A model generated the notes under the pieces. The model did not search any database. It saw only the letters and a list, made by a program, of their open reading frames with translations, and was not told the DNA's origin. A DNA stretch of 64,000 nucleotides, from positions 248,001 through 312,000 of the forward strand of contig NZ_JAJALK010000005.1 in NCBI RefSeq assembly GCF_020523825.1, in the 5' to 3' direction. The DNA comes from Methylobacterium brachiatum (GTDB taxonomy: Bacteria; Pseudomonadota; Alphaproteobacteria; Rhizobiales; Beijerinckiaceae). A program made the translations under genes and the position numbers. Positions 17,118 to 27,800 of the stretch are shown one piece after another (within the stretch, counting starts at the first letter, position 1; the number at the start of each line of letters is the position of its first letter).

Positions 17118-17587
17118 GGATCACGCGCCGGGCCGCCCCATCGCGGCCATCGGCTCCTGCGGCTGCACTGATCCGGCGTATCGCGCGAGACCCAGCCCTG
17201 ACGCATGCTCGGCGAACGGGACCGGCACCCGGACACGGGTCGCCGATTGTTATGGTGCGCAGATCAGTCGCGACACCGGAAACCGAACCGATATTATATC
17301 TCTCTTGTTTGAATCAGGCACATCCTGTTGGATATTTATGGAATAATGGCGCTTGAGCAGCGCATATGTCAGTACAGATCATTGAACAAATTTCGCATCT
17401 CCGCTTTACGATCTTGAGATTTCAACATATTATCTATCCCAAGCGACAGCCTGTCCTTCCGGGGATTGAATTTTAAACATCAATTTTACGAATGAGCAAA
17501 AGTTTTGTCGATCACTCAGTTTGAAATGTTAAAAACGGCGGCACGCATATCCCGTCCCGTTTTATATTCAGAGTTCAGAGACTGAAG
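17118..17587. other. 470-bp AT-rich intergenic region upstream of chemoreceptor gene
   Basis: From about 17270 to 17570 the sequence is strikingly AT-rich (ATATTATATCTC, TTTGAATCAG, GGAATAATGG, CATATTATC, TTTTAAACATC, GTTAAAAACGG) compared with the GC-rich genes on both sides. It must hold the promoter of the receptor gene at 17588. No supported gene; a 36-codon frame at 17366 lacks a ribosome-binding site. The base composition would suit binding by an AT-directed silencer such as a MucR-family protein (inference). Confidence 0.5.
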
Positions 17588-19687
17588 ATGCCGCGCCTAA
17601 CCGGTTTCTCGATCCGCACGACGATCTGTCTCGTCCTGTCGGCGATGGGGCTGATCATCCTGAGCTACGCCACGAGTACGCTGATCGAGGTGCGCAGGCA
17701 GGCGGTGCAATCGGCCCAGGTCGCGACCCTCGCCCAGGTGAGCCGGGCGTCGCTCAACGGCCTGCTGGCCACGCGCCTGGCACGGGGCGTCGCCTTGCAG
17801 GGCATGTCCGGCGACAGTCCCGCGGACGGGCCGACCCTGGACACGCTCGACACGAACGATCGGCTTGTCCGTGACGCCACGACGGAGATCGTGACCCGCC
17901 TGCGGGATCAGGATCTGCCGGCGGTCGGGGCGACGCTCGGGCGGCTTCAGGCCGCGCAGGACGCGGTGACGACCCTCCGGCCCCGCCTCGGCAAGGGCAT
18001 CCGGCTGGCCAAGACGGAGCGCGAGGCCGGTCTGACGGAGGAGACGAAGCGGATCTGGCAGGAGATGCTGGATGCGCTTTCCGCCACGGCCGATGCCGTG
18101 GACGCCGCGATTCCCCTGTCGGATCCGGTCCTGCGCCGCAACCTCGAGATCAAGCGCGCGGCCTGGGCGATGCGCATGGCGAGCGGGGCCGTCGGGCTGC
18201 GCATCCAGTCGACGCTGGCGGCGGGGCGGTCCTGGCCCCTGGCCGAATCCATGGTGGCATCCGCGGAGCTCGGCCGGATGGAAGCGGCCTGGGCGCGCCT
18301 GAGCGAAGCGGCCCCCGGGGCCTCGGATACGGTCCGCGCGGCGATCTGGAGGGCCGGGGCCAGCAATTTCGAGGGGACCGGCCTGGCCCGCCGGACGAGC
18401 CTGTACGACGCGTTCAGCCAGCAGAAGCCGCCGGGCATCACGCTTCTGGAATCGCGGACCCGCAACACGGCCGATCAGCAGACGATCGTGGATGTCGGCA
18501 CGGCCGCCCTCGACGAGATGATCGGGCGCGCCGACAACCTCGTGCACGCGGCGAACGCCGCGCTGGCGCGGAATGCCGTGGTCCTGCTGGCCGCCGTGCT
18601 GCTCGTCGGCCTGGGCCTGCTCGCGGTGTTCCGCGGCGTCCTGAGGCCGATCCGGCGGATCACGACCACGATGCAGGTGCTCGCTGACGGCGATACATCC
18701 GTCGAAGTGCCCTTCCGCGACCGTCGCAACGAGATCGGCGAAATGGCCGCGGCCGTCCAAGTGTTCAAGGACAATCTGATCCGCGCCCATGCGCTGGAAC
18801 AGGAGACCGCCCGGGCGCGGCTGGCCGCCGAGGAGCGGCGCAAGGCCGGCCTGCACCAGCTGGCGGAAAGCTTCCAGCAGGCGGTCGGCGGCATCATCAG
18901 CCTCGTGTCGTCCTCGGCGACGCAGCTGCAGGCCGCCGCCCAGACCATGACGACCACCGCGACCCAGACCGCCAGCCAATCCACCACGGTGGCGGCCGCG
19001 GCCGAGCAGGCGACATCCAACGTCAACACCGTGGCGGCGGCGGCCGAAGAGCTGGGCTCGTCGGTCCAGGAGATCGGGCGGCAGGTCGACGGATCGGCCA
19101 AGCTCGCCCAGGTCGCCGTCGACGAGGCCGGCCAGACGGGCATGCTGGTTCAGGAATTGAGCAGCGCCGTCGGCCGGATCGGCGATGTCGTCGGGCTGAT
19201 CTCGAACATCGCCGGTCAGACCAACCTGCTGGCGCTCAACGCCACGATCGAGGCGGCCCGGGCCGGCGAGGCGGGGCGTGGTTTCGCCGTCGTGGCCTCC
19301 GAGGTGAAGGCGCTCGCCGAGCAGACCGCCAAGGCCACCGAGGAGATCGCCGGGCAGATCGCCCGGATCCAGACCTCGACCGGCGATGCCGTGACGGCGA
19401 TCGGGTCGATCAGCACGCGCATCCGGGAGATCAACAATGTGGCGACCACGATCGCCGCGGCGGTGGAGGAGCAAGGCGCGGCGACCCAGGAGATCGTGCG
19501 CAATGTCGGGCAGGCGGCGACCGGGACCGGCGAGGTCACCCGCAACATCGCGGGCGTCGCGGGTGCCGCGGACGAGACCGGCAACGCGGCGAGCCAGGTG
19601 TTGAGCGCGGCGACCGAGCTGTCGCGGCAATCCGAGCACCTCAATGCCGAGGTCGCCCGCTTCCTCGACACCGTCCGGGCCGCGTGA
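17588..19687 (+). CDS. Methyl-accepting chemotaxis protein with large periplasmic domain
   Basis: A 699-residue receptor. TM1 is at about 9-28, with a long helical periplasmic region (30-325) containing repeated Arg/Leu/Ala heptads. TM2 [19 protein letters not shown] lies at about 330-350, then HAMP ([22 protein letters not shown]...[19 protein letters not shown]). The signalling hairpin has its tip at about 536-570 ([32 protein letters not shown]). It ends [18 protein letters not shown], almost the same tail as the receptor at 9249. Expected in polar arrays with CheA and CheW. No che genes are nearby, so it is an orphan receptor gene under its own AT-rich promoter region. Confidence 0.92.
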   Translation: MPRLTGFSIRTTICLVLSAMGLIILSYATSTLIEVRRQAVQSAQVATLAQVSRASLNGLLATRLARGVALQGMSGDSPADGPTLDTLDTNDRLVRDATTEIVTRLRDQDLPAVGATLGRLQAAQDAVTTLRPRLGKGIRLAKTEREAGLTEETKRIWQEMLDALSATADAVDAAIPLSDPVLRRNLEIKRAAWAMRMASGAVGLRIQSTLAAGRSWPLAESMVASAELGRMEAAWARLSEAAPGASDTVRAAIWRAGASNFEGTGLARRTSLYDAFSQQKPPGITLLESRTRNTADQQTIVDVGTAALDEMIGRADNLVHAANAALARNAVVLLAAVLLVGLGLLAVFRGVLRPIRRITTTMQVLADGDTSVEVPFRDRRNEIGEMAAAVQVFKDNLIRAHALEQETARARLAAEERRKAGLHQLAESFQQAVGGIISLVSSSATQLQAAAQTMTTTATQTASQSTTVAAAAEQATSNVNTVAAAAEELGSSVQEIGRQVDGSAKLAQVAVDEAGQTGMLVQELSSAVGRIGDVVGLISNIAGQTNLLALNATIEAARAGEAGRGFAVVASEVKALAEQTAKATEEIAGQIARIQTSTGDAVTAIGSISTRIREINNVATTIAAAVEEQGAATQEIVRNVGQAATGTGEVTRNIAGVAGAADETGNAASQVLSAATELSRQSEHLNAEVARFLDTVRAA

Positions 19688-19705
19688 CGGACCCGCGCCG
19701 GGTCA

Positions 19706-19723
19706 CCGGATCGTGCGATCCGG
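19706..19723 (+). terminator. Possible terminator after chemoreceptor gene
   Basis: A perfect 8-bp inverted repeat CCGGATCG/CGATCCGG separated by only TG lies 19 bp after the receptor stop. The tip must open to form a loop. No T-run is present. A termination role is plausible from position only. Confidence 0.35.
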
Positions 19724-19820
19724 GGGCCGCCCTGTTCCCGCCCTGTTAGGAGAGTCTTACAGCCCCGACCCTACATCGCTGAGGCCGCCCCGAGACCTCG
19801 CCGCGCATGAGACGCCGTCC

Positions 19821-21266
19821 ATGGCCGTGATCGCCGCCTTCGTGATCAATGCGGGGCTCAACTTCGTCCTCGGACTGCTGATCGCCCAGCTCCTCGGGCC
19901 GGCCGATTTCGGCCGGTTCGCCCTGGCGACCACCGGGGCGGTCGTGCTGAACACGGTGCTGTTCGAGTGGCTGCGGCTCTCGGCGACGCGGTTCTATTCG
20001 GGGCGCGTGCGCGTGGACGAGCCCTGGATCCGGCACGGGCTCGACCGGGCCTATCTGCGCATCGGCCTGCTGCTGCTCGGCGCCGCCGCCCTGTGCGGGG
20101 CGTTCGGCTTCGGCGGCGACGGGGCGGGCGGGCGCGAGGCGGTCCTGTGCGGCACGGGGCTGGCCGCGCTCGGCATCGGGGTGTTCGACTACCATGCGGC
20201 TCTGGCCCGCGCCCGGTTCGACGGCAAGCTGTATCTCGGCCTCGTGGCGGTGAAGAACGTCCTGGCCTTCATCCTGATGGCCGCGGCCGCCTGGTGGCTG
20301 CCGCAGCCGGCCTGGGTGCTGGCGGCGGCCGGCCTCAGCCAGCTCGCCGCCGTGATCCTGCTGCGCCATCCGCTGCGCGACCCCGCCATGCCGTTCGAGC
20401 GGCCGCGGCTCACCGCGACCTGGGGCATCTTCGCCCGCTACGGCCTGCCGCTGATCGCCGCCAACACCGCCTATCAGTGCCTCGCCTTCGTGAACCGGGG
20501 CGCGATCGCCGGCCATGCGGGCTTCGCCGAGGCCGGCTATTTCGCGCTCGCCGCCGACGTCACCTCGCGCTCGCTGATGACGCTGGGCACCGCCCTCGAC
20601 CTGCTGCTGTTCCAGTTCGCCGTGCAGGCCGAGGAGCAGCATGGCCGCGCGGCGGCCGAGGCGCAGGTCGCCGAGAATGCCGGCACCGTGTTCGCCCTGC
20701 TGGCGCCCTGCGCGGTCGGGTTCTGGGCGGTGCTGCCGGCGCTCCAGGGGCTCGTGGTGCCCGACGCCTATCGCGGCCCGTTCGAGCGCTACAGCGTCGC
20801 GCTGATGCCCGGCCTGTTCTGCCTGGCGATGATGTTCTACGCCCTCAACCCGGTCTTCCAGATCCGCCGCCGGACCTTGCCCGTGATCGCCGCCGCCCTG
20901 GTCGGGCTCGCGGTCAACGGCGCCGGCCTGCTGCTGCTGCCCGCACTGATGGGCGGGATGGGCGTCGCCCTGGCCCAGACCCTGGGGCTTGCCGCCGCCG
21001 CGCTCTGGCTCGGCTGGCGGGCGCTCACCGGCTCCGAGCGGATCGTGCTGCCCTGGGGCCAGATCGGTGTGGCGGCCCTCGCCTGCGGGGCGATGGGGCT
21101 GGCGCTCGCGCCGTTCCGGCACCTGCCGCCCGCCGCCGCGCTCGCGGTTCTGGTCCCGGCCGGGGCGGCTCTCTACGGGGCGCTGGTCTGGATCTTCGAC
21201 ATTGCCGGCCTGCGCCGTCAGGTCGTCGCGCGCCTGCGCCCGAACCGGACGATCGCCGCGGGATAG
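19821..21266 (+). CDS. Lipopolysaccharide/polysaccharide flippase (Wzx/MOP family)
   Basis: About 481 residues with roughly 12-14 hydrophobic segments and few charges, as in MOP-superfamily polysaccharide flippases. The N-terminal region AAFVINAGLNFVLGLLIAQLLGPADFGRFALA is typical (amphipathic helix, then L-x-x-A-D-F-G-x-F/Y). A conserved Arg sits within LSATRFYSG. It should move lipid-linked sugar units across the inner membrane. ATG 19821 is preceded by only a weak GAGACG. It lies apart from the polysaccharide genes at 48-64 kb, between a chemoreceptor and glycolate oxidase genes. It could equally serve another glycan. Confidence 0.78.
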   Translation: MAVIAAFVINAGLNFVLGLLIAQLLGPADFGRFALATTGAVVLNTVLFEWLRLSATRFYSGRVRVDEPWIRHGLDRAYLRIGLLLLGAAALCGAFGFGGDGAGGREAVLCGTGLAALGIGVFDYHAALARARFDGKLYLGLVAVKNVLAFILMAAAAWWLPQPAWVLAAAGLSQLAAVILLRHPLRDPAMPFERPRLTATWGIFARYGLPLIAANTAYQCLAFVNRGAIAGHAGFAEAGYFALAADVTSRSLMTLGTALDLLLFQFAVQAEEQHGRAAAEAQVAENAGTVFALLAPCAVGFWAVLPALQGLVVPDAYRGPFERYSVALMPGLFCLAMMFYALNPVFQIRRRTLPVIAAALVGLAVNGAGLLLLPALMGGMGVALAQTLGLAAAALWLGWRALTGSERIVLPWGQIGVAALACGAMGLALAPFRHLPPAAALAVLVPAGAALYGALVWIFDIAGLRRQVVARLRPNRTIAAG

Positions 21267-21387
21267 GCCGGCGCGTCTTCATCGTCCACGCTTCGCCAAG
21301 CCCGCGACGCCACCTCCGCTTGAATCCGCCGCGCGTTCCGGCGAAACCGGGTCTGGAACAAGTCCAAAAAGAACCGGGGCGGAGACG

Positions 21388-22575
21388 ATGGGCGGCTACG
21401 AGCCCGGCACCGAGGCGGAGGCGGAAGACATCGTGCGCGCGGCCGCCGGGCGCGGCGAGCGCCTGCGGCTGGCCGGCGGCGGCACCGCCGCGGGGCTCGG
21501 CCGGCCCGCGCAGGACAGCGCGACGCTCTCCGCGCAAAAGCTCACCGGCGTGACGCTCTACGAGCCGGCCGAGATGGTGGTGGCCGCCCGGGCCGGCACG
21601 CCGCTCGCCGAGGTCGAGACGCTGCTCGCCTCCCGGGGCCAGATGCTGCCGTTCGAGCCGATGGACTGGCGCGGCCTTTACGGCACGACCGGCGAGCCGA
21701 CGCTCGGCGCCGTGGCGGCGACCAACAATGCCGGCCCCCGCCGGATCAATGCCGGGGCGGCCCGGGACAGCCTGATCGGCGTGCGCTTCGTCAACGGGCG
21801 CGGCGAGGCGATCAAGTCGGGCGGCCGGGTGATGAAGAACGTCACCGGGCTCGACCTGGTGAAGCTCATGGCAGGGGCGCACGGCACCCTCGGGCTGCTC
21901 ACCGAGGTCACCTTCAAGGTGCTGCCGGCCTGCGAGCGCGTCGCCACCCTGGTGTTTGCCGGCCTCGACGATGCCCGGGCGGTCGCGGCCCTGGCGGCGG
22001 CGCTGGGCTCGCCGTTCGAGCTCACCGGCGCGGCGCACCTGCCCGCCGGCATCGGCGCCCCCGAGGCCCGGACGCTGATGCGCCTCGAAGGGTTTTCCGA
22101 GTCGATCGATTACCGGACCGGCGAATTGCGCCGCCTGCTCAAGCGCTTCGGAAGCCCGGAGCTTCTGGAGGGCGAGGCCGGCACCGCCCTGTGGCGGGCG
22201 GTGCGCGACGCCAGCCCCCTGGCAGAGCCCCGCGACACGGCCCTGTGGCGGATCTCGACGGCCCCCACCCACGGGCCGGCCCTGGTGGCGGCGATCGCGG
22301 CCGGGCGCGAGGCCCGCTGGTTCTACGATTGGGGCGGCGGCCTGATCTGGCTCGCCACCGGATCGGCCGGCGATGCCGGCGCGGCCCTCGTGCGCGCCGC
22401 TCTGCGCGACCAGGGCGGCCACGCGACGCTGGTGCGCGCCCCCGATTCCGTGCGGGCTTCCGTGCCGGTGTTCCAGCCCCTGGCGGACCCGCTGATGCGG
22501 ATCACCGCCGGGATCAAGACGGCGCACGATCCCGCCGGGGTGCTGAACCCCGGCCGGATGTACGCGGGCGTTTGA
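21388..22575 (+). CDS. glcE: Glycolate oxidase FAD-binding subunit GlcE
   Basis: 395 residues of the GlcE type. An FAD_binding_4 (PCMH) domain shows GGGTAAGLG, then LPFEPMDWRGLYGTTGEPTLGAVAATN and GPRRINAGAARD, then VKNVTGLDLVKLMAGAHGTLGLLTEVTFKVLP. This is shorter than GlcD, which matches GlcE. The C-terminus ends AGIKTAHDPAGVLNPGRMYAGV, characteristic of the family. With GlcD and GlcF it oxidises glycolate to glyoxylate at the inner membrane, relevant to C2 metabolism in a methylotroph. ATG 21388 follows GGGGCGGAGACG. glcF starts 48 bp downstream; glcD is not adjacent. Confidence 0.92.
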   Translation: MGGYEPGTEAEAEDIVRAAAGRGERLRLAGGGTAAGLGRPAQDSATLSAQKLTGVTLYEPAEMVVAARAGTPLAEVETLLASRGQMLPFEPMDWRGLYGTTGEPTLGAVAATNNAGPRRINAGAARDSLIGVRFVNGRGEAIKSGGRVMKNVTGLDLVKLMAGAHGTLGLLTEVTFKVLPACERVATLVFAGLDDARAVAALAAALGSPFELTGAAHLPAGIGAPEARTLMRLEGFSESIDYRTGELRRLLKRFGSPELLEGEAGTALWRAVRDASPLAEPRDTALWRISTAPTHGPALVAAIAAGREARWFYDWGGGLIWLATGSAGDAGAALVRAALRDQGGHATLVRAPDSVRASVPVFQPLADPLMRITAGIKTAHDPAGVLNPGRMYAGV

Positions 22576-22623
22576 GACGGGTCCCCTCCCCGCCAGACCG
22601 GGGAGCGCAGGCAGGAAGGCATC

Positions 22624-23952
22624 GTGCAGACCAATTTCAACCTCGCCCAGCTCGCCGATCCCGCCATGGCGGCGTCGGAGAAGATCCTGCGGACCTGCGT
22701 GCATTGCGGCTTCTGCACCGCGACCTGCCCGACCTATCTCCTGCTGGGCGACGAGCTCGATTCCCCGCGCGGGCGGATCTACCTGATCAAGGACATGCTG
22801 GAGGGCGGCAAGCCGGCCTCGCAGGAGGTGGTCAAGCACATCGACCGCTGCCTCTCCTGCCTGTCCTGCATGACCACCTGCCCGTCGGGGGTGCATTACA
22901 TGCACCTCGTCGATCACGCCCGGGCGCATATCGAGACGACCTTCGCGCGCCCCGCGGGCGACCGGTTCCTGCGCGCGCTGCTGGCGCAGATCCTGCCCTA
23001 CCCGAACCGGTTCCGGCTGGCCTTGATCGCCGCCAAGCTCGGCGCGCCGTTCCGCGGGCTCGTGGCGCGGCTGCCCCGGGTGGGGAACCGGCTGGCCGCG
23101 ATGCTCGATCTCGCCCCGGCCCGGCTGCCCGGCAGCGAGCCGACCAACCGGGCCGGCCGCTTCGCGCCGGAAGGCGGAGCGGCGACCAAGCGCGTCGCCC
23201 TGCTGCGCGGCTGCGCCCAGAGCGTCCTGCGGCCGGATTTCAACGCCGCGGCGATCCGGCTGCTCAACCGGCACGGGATCGAGGTGGTCCATGCCGAGGA
23301 GGGCTGCTGCGGGGCGCTGACCCACCACATGGGCAAGGAGGCTTCCTCCCACGCCCTGGCCAAGCAGGCCATCGACGCCTGGGACGCGGAGATCGCCAAG
23401 GGCCTCGACGCGATCCTGGTCACCGCCTCGGGCTGCGGCACGACCATCAAGGATTACGGCTTCATGTTCCGGGAGGACCCGGCCTATGCCGAGAAGGCGC
23501 AGCGGGTCTCGAGCCTCGCCAAGGACGTGACCGAGTACGTGGCCCAGCTCGAGCTGGCGGAGACCGTGGAGAGCGACCTCGTGGTCGCCTACCACTCGGC
23601 CTGCTCGATGCAGCACGGCCAGGGCATCCGCACCGAGCCGAAGACCCTGCTCAAGCGCGCCGGCTTCACCGTGAAGGACGTGCCGGAGGGCCATATCTGC
23701 TGCGGCTCGGCCGGGACCTACAACATCCTGCAGCCCGAGCTCGCCGCGAAGCTGCGCGCCCGCAAGGTCGCCAATATCGAGCGCATCCGACCCGACGTGA
23801 TCGCCACCGGCAATATCGGCTGCGCCACGCAGATCGGGAAGGGCACCGGCATCCCGATCGTGCACACGGTGGAGTTGCTGGACTGGGCCACCGGCGGCCC
23901 GAAGCCCGCCGCCCTCGATGGCGTCGCGCCGCGGCTGGAGGCGGCGGAATAG
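22624..23952 (+). CDS. glcF: Glycolate oxidase iron-sulfur subunit GlcF
   Basis: A 442-residue Fe-S protein. Two 4Fe-4S motifs lie near the N-terminus: CVHCGFCTATCPTY (about 27-40) and CLSCLSCMTTCPSG (about 78-91). Two CCG domains follow, with CCGALTHHMG (about 235) and CCGSAGTYN (about 360), which bind a non-cubane cluster. This is the GlcF/LldE-GlpC architecture that passes electrons from the flavin subunits to the quinone pool. Start is GTG 22624 after GGCAGGAAGGC. Operon with glcE. A hairpin repeat follows the gene. Confidence 0.93.
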   Translation: MQTNFNLAQLADPAMAASEKILRTCVHCGFCTATCPTYLLLGDELDSPRGRIYLIKDMLEGGKPASQEVVKHIDRCLSCLSCMTTCPSGVHYMHLVDHARAHIETTFARPAGDRFLRALLAQILPYPNRFRLALIAAKLGAPFRGLVARLPRVGNRLAAMLDLAPARLPGSEPTNRAGRFAPEGGAATKRVALLRGCAQSVLRPDFNAAAIRLLNRHGIEVVHAEEGCCGALTHHMGKEASSHALAKQAIDAWDAEIAKGLDAILVTASGCGTTIKDYGFMFREDPAYAEKAQRVSSLAKDVTEYVAQLELAETVESDLVVAYHSACSMQHGQGIRTEPKTLLKRAGFTVKDVPEGHICCGSAGTYNILQPELAAKLRARKVANIERIRPDVIATGNIGCATQIGKGTGIPIVHTVELLDWATGGPKPAALDGVAPRLEAAE

Positions 23953-24019
23953 GGCTGCGCCGACGCTTGCTTCTCCGCCGCAAGCTACCGGCCTCATACG
24001 CCGCCGGATGAAGCGGAAG

Positions 24020-24117
24020 TCCCCTCTCCCGTGCGGGAGAGGGACAGGGTGAGGGATGCGACCTCTCCAGAAACACCTGACCCCTCACCCCAACCCTCTC
24101 CCGTGCGGGAGAGGGGG
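24020..24117. repeat. Paired palindromic repeat (REP/BIME-like)
   Basis: Two copies of the palindrome CCTCTCCCGTGCGGGAGAGG face each other. The first (24020-24055) continues as ACAGGGTGAGGG; the second (24080-24117) is its inverted form, preceded by CCCCTCACCCCAACC. The pair can form two small hairpins or one large one. This is the design of bacterial interspersed mosaic elements. It lies just after glcF, where it may protect or end the transcript. Confidence 0.75.
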
Positions 24118-24810
24118 CGCGTGACGGCCTGAACAAGCCGATATGTGAACGTCGTAGCCTATGCTTGAGGAGAAGCGCAGCGCCCGGCCGTCCGATGCCG
24201 GACCCAATAAGAACTTTGCCCGGTCGAACCAGAGCGCCGCGCCCGGGCGCCGTGACGATACCGTGACATCGTCCCGCGCTTGACCCTTGCCAAATCCCTG
24301 CGGCCGTCTGTAATGATACTGACCCTTCTCCGGTCCCGCCGGCCGTCGTAACGGTTTGCGGACGCGGCCGAATTCCTTTGCGGAGACGGACGCGGCGTCG
24401 CGGTGGGCCTTTTCGGCTCGCCTTGCGGCGGCGGGTGTCTTTCCCGATCGGACAGGTGTCGCACGACGCGGTGGAGATCCTCCGCCGCATCCAGGAATTC
24501 ACGGCCGGTCTCACCCGGCCGAGATTGTTTCGCGAGGTCGGAACCAGGATGGACGGACGCACGGCTCAGCATGGCGCTGCGCGTGCCCCGGAGGCGCAGG
24601 ACATGCGTCGTACCGGCCCGTTCCCCCTACCGGCCAAGTTCAACCCCAGGCGCCCAGGGCGCCGAACGGCGGTTGACGGCAATTTCCCCTCGAACCCAGC
24701 CGCCTCGGTGACGAGGCCGGCTCCATGCCAGGCCACAAGCAGGTCGGGCGAGGCGCCGCCGGGACCACGGGCACGGAGAACGACGTCGGCCGCCATGCCG
24801 AGAGTCCGAC
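24118..24810 (+). promoter_or_regulatory. Long leader/promoter region of rne
   Basis: About 690 bases without a supportable gene lie before rne on the same strand. Frames that stay open here on either strand have poor host codon bias. In other bacteria rne mRNA carries a several-hundred-base leader with stem-loops through which RNase E controls its own transcript. The same role is likely here but not shown. The ATG of rne is preceded by only a weak GAGAG. Confidence 0.45.
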
Positions 24811-27800
24811 ATGGCCAACAAAATGCTGATCGACGCGATGCACCCGGAGGAGACCCGGGTCGTCACGGTCCACGGGTCTAGGGTCGAGGAGTTCGACTTC
24901 GAAGCCGCCAACCGGCGCCAGCTGCGCGGCAACATCTATCTCGCCAAGGTCACCCGGGTGGAGCCGTCGCTGCAGGCGGCCTTCGTGGAGTATGGCGGCA
25001 ACCGCCACGGCTTCCTCGCCTTCAACGAGATCCATCCCGACTATTACCAGATCCCGCTGGCCGACCGGCAGGCGCTGCTCGAGGACGAGGCCCGCGACGC
25101 CGAGGAGCACCGCGAGCGCGAGGAGCGCCGCCGACGGTCGCCCCGCCGCTCCCGCGGTCGCCGCGCCGAGGCCCGCTCCCGCACCGACGAGACGGTGAGC
25201 GCCGAGGACGTGTCCGAGGCCCCGCTTGGTTCGGAGGCTGCGCAGGTTCTCGAGTCCCATCAGGATTCGGACTTCCCGCAGGCCGCCGAGTCCTCGGAGG
25301 CCCAGGCGTCTGACACCGAGACCCCGCAGACCGAGCGTCACGCCGAAGGGCACGTGGCCCAGGATGCCCAGGCCGGGCAGCCCGACACCCTCGCCGAGAA
25401 CCCGGAAGCCGTGCAGGAGGCCGTCGCCTCCGAGCAAGCCGCCGGGGACATTCCCGCGCAGGCCGTCGAGGCCGCTCCGGCGACCGAGCCCAAGGCCGAG
25501 ACTGAGACCGAGGCCCGGCCCGAGCAGCCGGCGGCCGACCGCGACGAGGCGGTCGAGCCCGAGGCCGTGGTCGCCGTGGCCGAGGCCCTGACCGTCGCCG
25601 ACGCGCCGGCCGAGACGATCGCCGAGGACGCCGCCGAGGCGTCCTCCGTGCGGAGCGGGTCCGTGACCGGAGAGGCCGACGACGAGGCGGATCTGGAAGA
25701 CGAGGACGAGGACGAGTCCGACTCGGACGAAGAAGACTCGGACGAAGACGATTCGGACGACGAGGACGAGGATGAGTCCGACGAGGAATCGGATGAGGAT
25801 TCCGACGACCCCGACGCCGAGCCCCGGATCGCCCAGGTCGGCGGCAACGGCGACGCGCTGGCCGAGATCCCCGAGCGGCCCCGCCATTATCGCCGCCACT
25901 ACAAGATCCAGGAGGTGATCAAGCGCCGCCAGATCATCCTGGTGCAGGTGGTCAAGGAAGAGCGCGGCACGAAGGGTGCGGCGCTCACCACCTACCTGTC
26001 GCTCGCCGGCCGCTACTCGGTGCTGATGCCCAATACCGGCCGCGGCGGCGGCATCTCCCGGAAGATCACCTCGGCGGCCGACCGCAAGCGCCTCAAGGAG
26101 GTTGTGGCCGATCTCGAGGTGCCGGAGGGGATGGGCGTGATCCTGCGCACCGCCGGCGCCTCGCGCTCCAAGCCCGAGATCGCCCGCGACTTCGAGTACC
26201 TGATGCGGCTCTGGGAATCGGTCCGCGAGCTGACCCTGACCTCGATGGCCCCGGCCCTGGTCTACGAGGAGGGCTCGCTGATCAAGCGGGCGATCCGCGA
26301 CCTGTACAACAAGGACCTGGACGAGGTTCTGGTCTCCGGCGAGGAGGCCTATGCCGAGGCCAAGGACTTCATGCGGATGCTGATGCCCGGCCAGTCCAAG
26401 GTCGTGAAGCCCTACCGCGACCCGACGCCGATCTTCGCCCGCTACGGCGTCGAGCAGCAGCTCGACGCGATGTTCTCGACCCACGTCTCGCTGAAATCCG
26501 GCGGCTACCTGGTCATCAACCCGACCGAGGCGCTGGTCTCGATCGACGTGAACTCCGGCCGCTCGACCCGCGAGCACGACATCGAGGACACCGCGCTGCG
26601 GACGAACCTGGAGGCGGCCGAGGAGGTCGCCCGCCAGCTGCGCCTGCGCGACCTCGCGGGCCTGATCGTCATCGACTTCATCGACATGGAAGAGAAGCGC
26701 AACAACCGCGCGGTCGAGAAGAAGCTCAACGAGTGCCTGAAGAACGACCGCGCCCGCATCCAGGTCGGCCGGATCTCGCCCTTCGGCCTGATGGAGATGA
26801 GCCGCCAGCGCATCCGCACCGGCGTGCTCGAATCCTCCTCGATCCCCTGCGTGCATTGCGGCGGCTCGGGCTATGTGCGGGCCACCGCCTCGGTGGCGCT
26901 GCACATCCTGCGCTCCATCGAGGAGGCGCTGCTCAAGTCGGCCTCCCACAACCTGATCCTGCGCACCCGGACCGAGGTGGCTTTGTACATCCTCAACCAG
27001 AAGCGCGGGCACCTGCGCGAGCTGGAGCTGCGCTTCGGCGTGACGATCACGATCGCGGCCGACGAGCGGCTGGCTGTGACCACCGCGTTCCAGCTCGACC
27101 GCGGCGAGCCGGCCCAGCGCGCCGAGGGCCCGGTGACGGGCGTGCGTGCGCAGGCGATCTCGCCCGCCATGGAATTCGATGACGAGGAAGAGGTCGAGGA
27201 GACCGACGAGGCCGAGGCGGATGCCGAGGGCGAGTCCGACGAGGGCCGGTCCGAGGAGCGCGCCGACGGGTCGCGCGACGAGGGCGCCCGCGAGGACGGG
27301 ACCCGCGATGAGGGCGACGGCCGCCGCCGCCGCCGTCGGCGCCGCCGGCGCGGTGGCCGCCAGGACGGCCGGTCCGAGGAGGGCCAGGCCGAGGGCGAGC
27401 GTCAGGACGAGGACGATCAGGACGAGGAGCGCGGCACCGAGGAGGCGCCCGAATCCGTCGAGGCCCCGATCGCGGCCGTGGCGTCCGAGGGCGCCGAGCC
27501 CGACGAGACCGTCGCCGGTCCGGACGAGAATGCCCGGACCGAGGAGGACGGCGCGCGCCGCCGTCGTCGCGGCCGCCGGGGCGGTCGCGGCCGCGCCGAG
27601 GGCCGGACCCGCGAGGGTGGCGACGCCGAGGGTTCGGCCGAGACGGAGTCCGATGCGGTCGCCCTGTCGGCCGAGGAGCCGGTGAGCGCCGAGGCCGTGG
27701 CCGAGGCGGTCGAGGCCGCCCCGTCCCCCGTCCACGACGAGGTCGCCGTCGACCTGCCGGTCGCGCCGACGCCGGCGCAGGAGGCCGCCGCGCAGCCGAC

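Noticed and set aside
17366-17476. 36-codon frame in the AT-rich region before the chemoreceptor gene
   Set aside because: No ribosome-binding site, no relation to known small proteins, and expected by chance in this composition.
21025-23997. Open frame of about 990 codons antisense to glcE-glcF
   Set aside because: It crosses two real genes and the gap between them; composition is typical of GC-rich antisense frames and no motif is present.
24159-24572. Minus-strand frame of 137 codons in the rne leader
   Set aside because: Arg/Ser-rich with low third-position GC, no start signal and no recognisable fold.
24640-27735. Open frame of about 1030 codons antisense to rne
   Set aside because: It mirrors rne almost end to end, its product is Gly/Leu/Val/Arg-rich low complexity from the antisense of acidic codons, and it has no domain or start signal.
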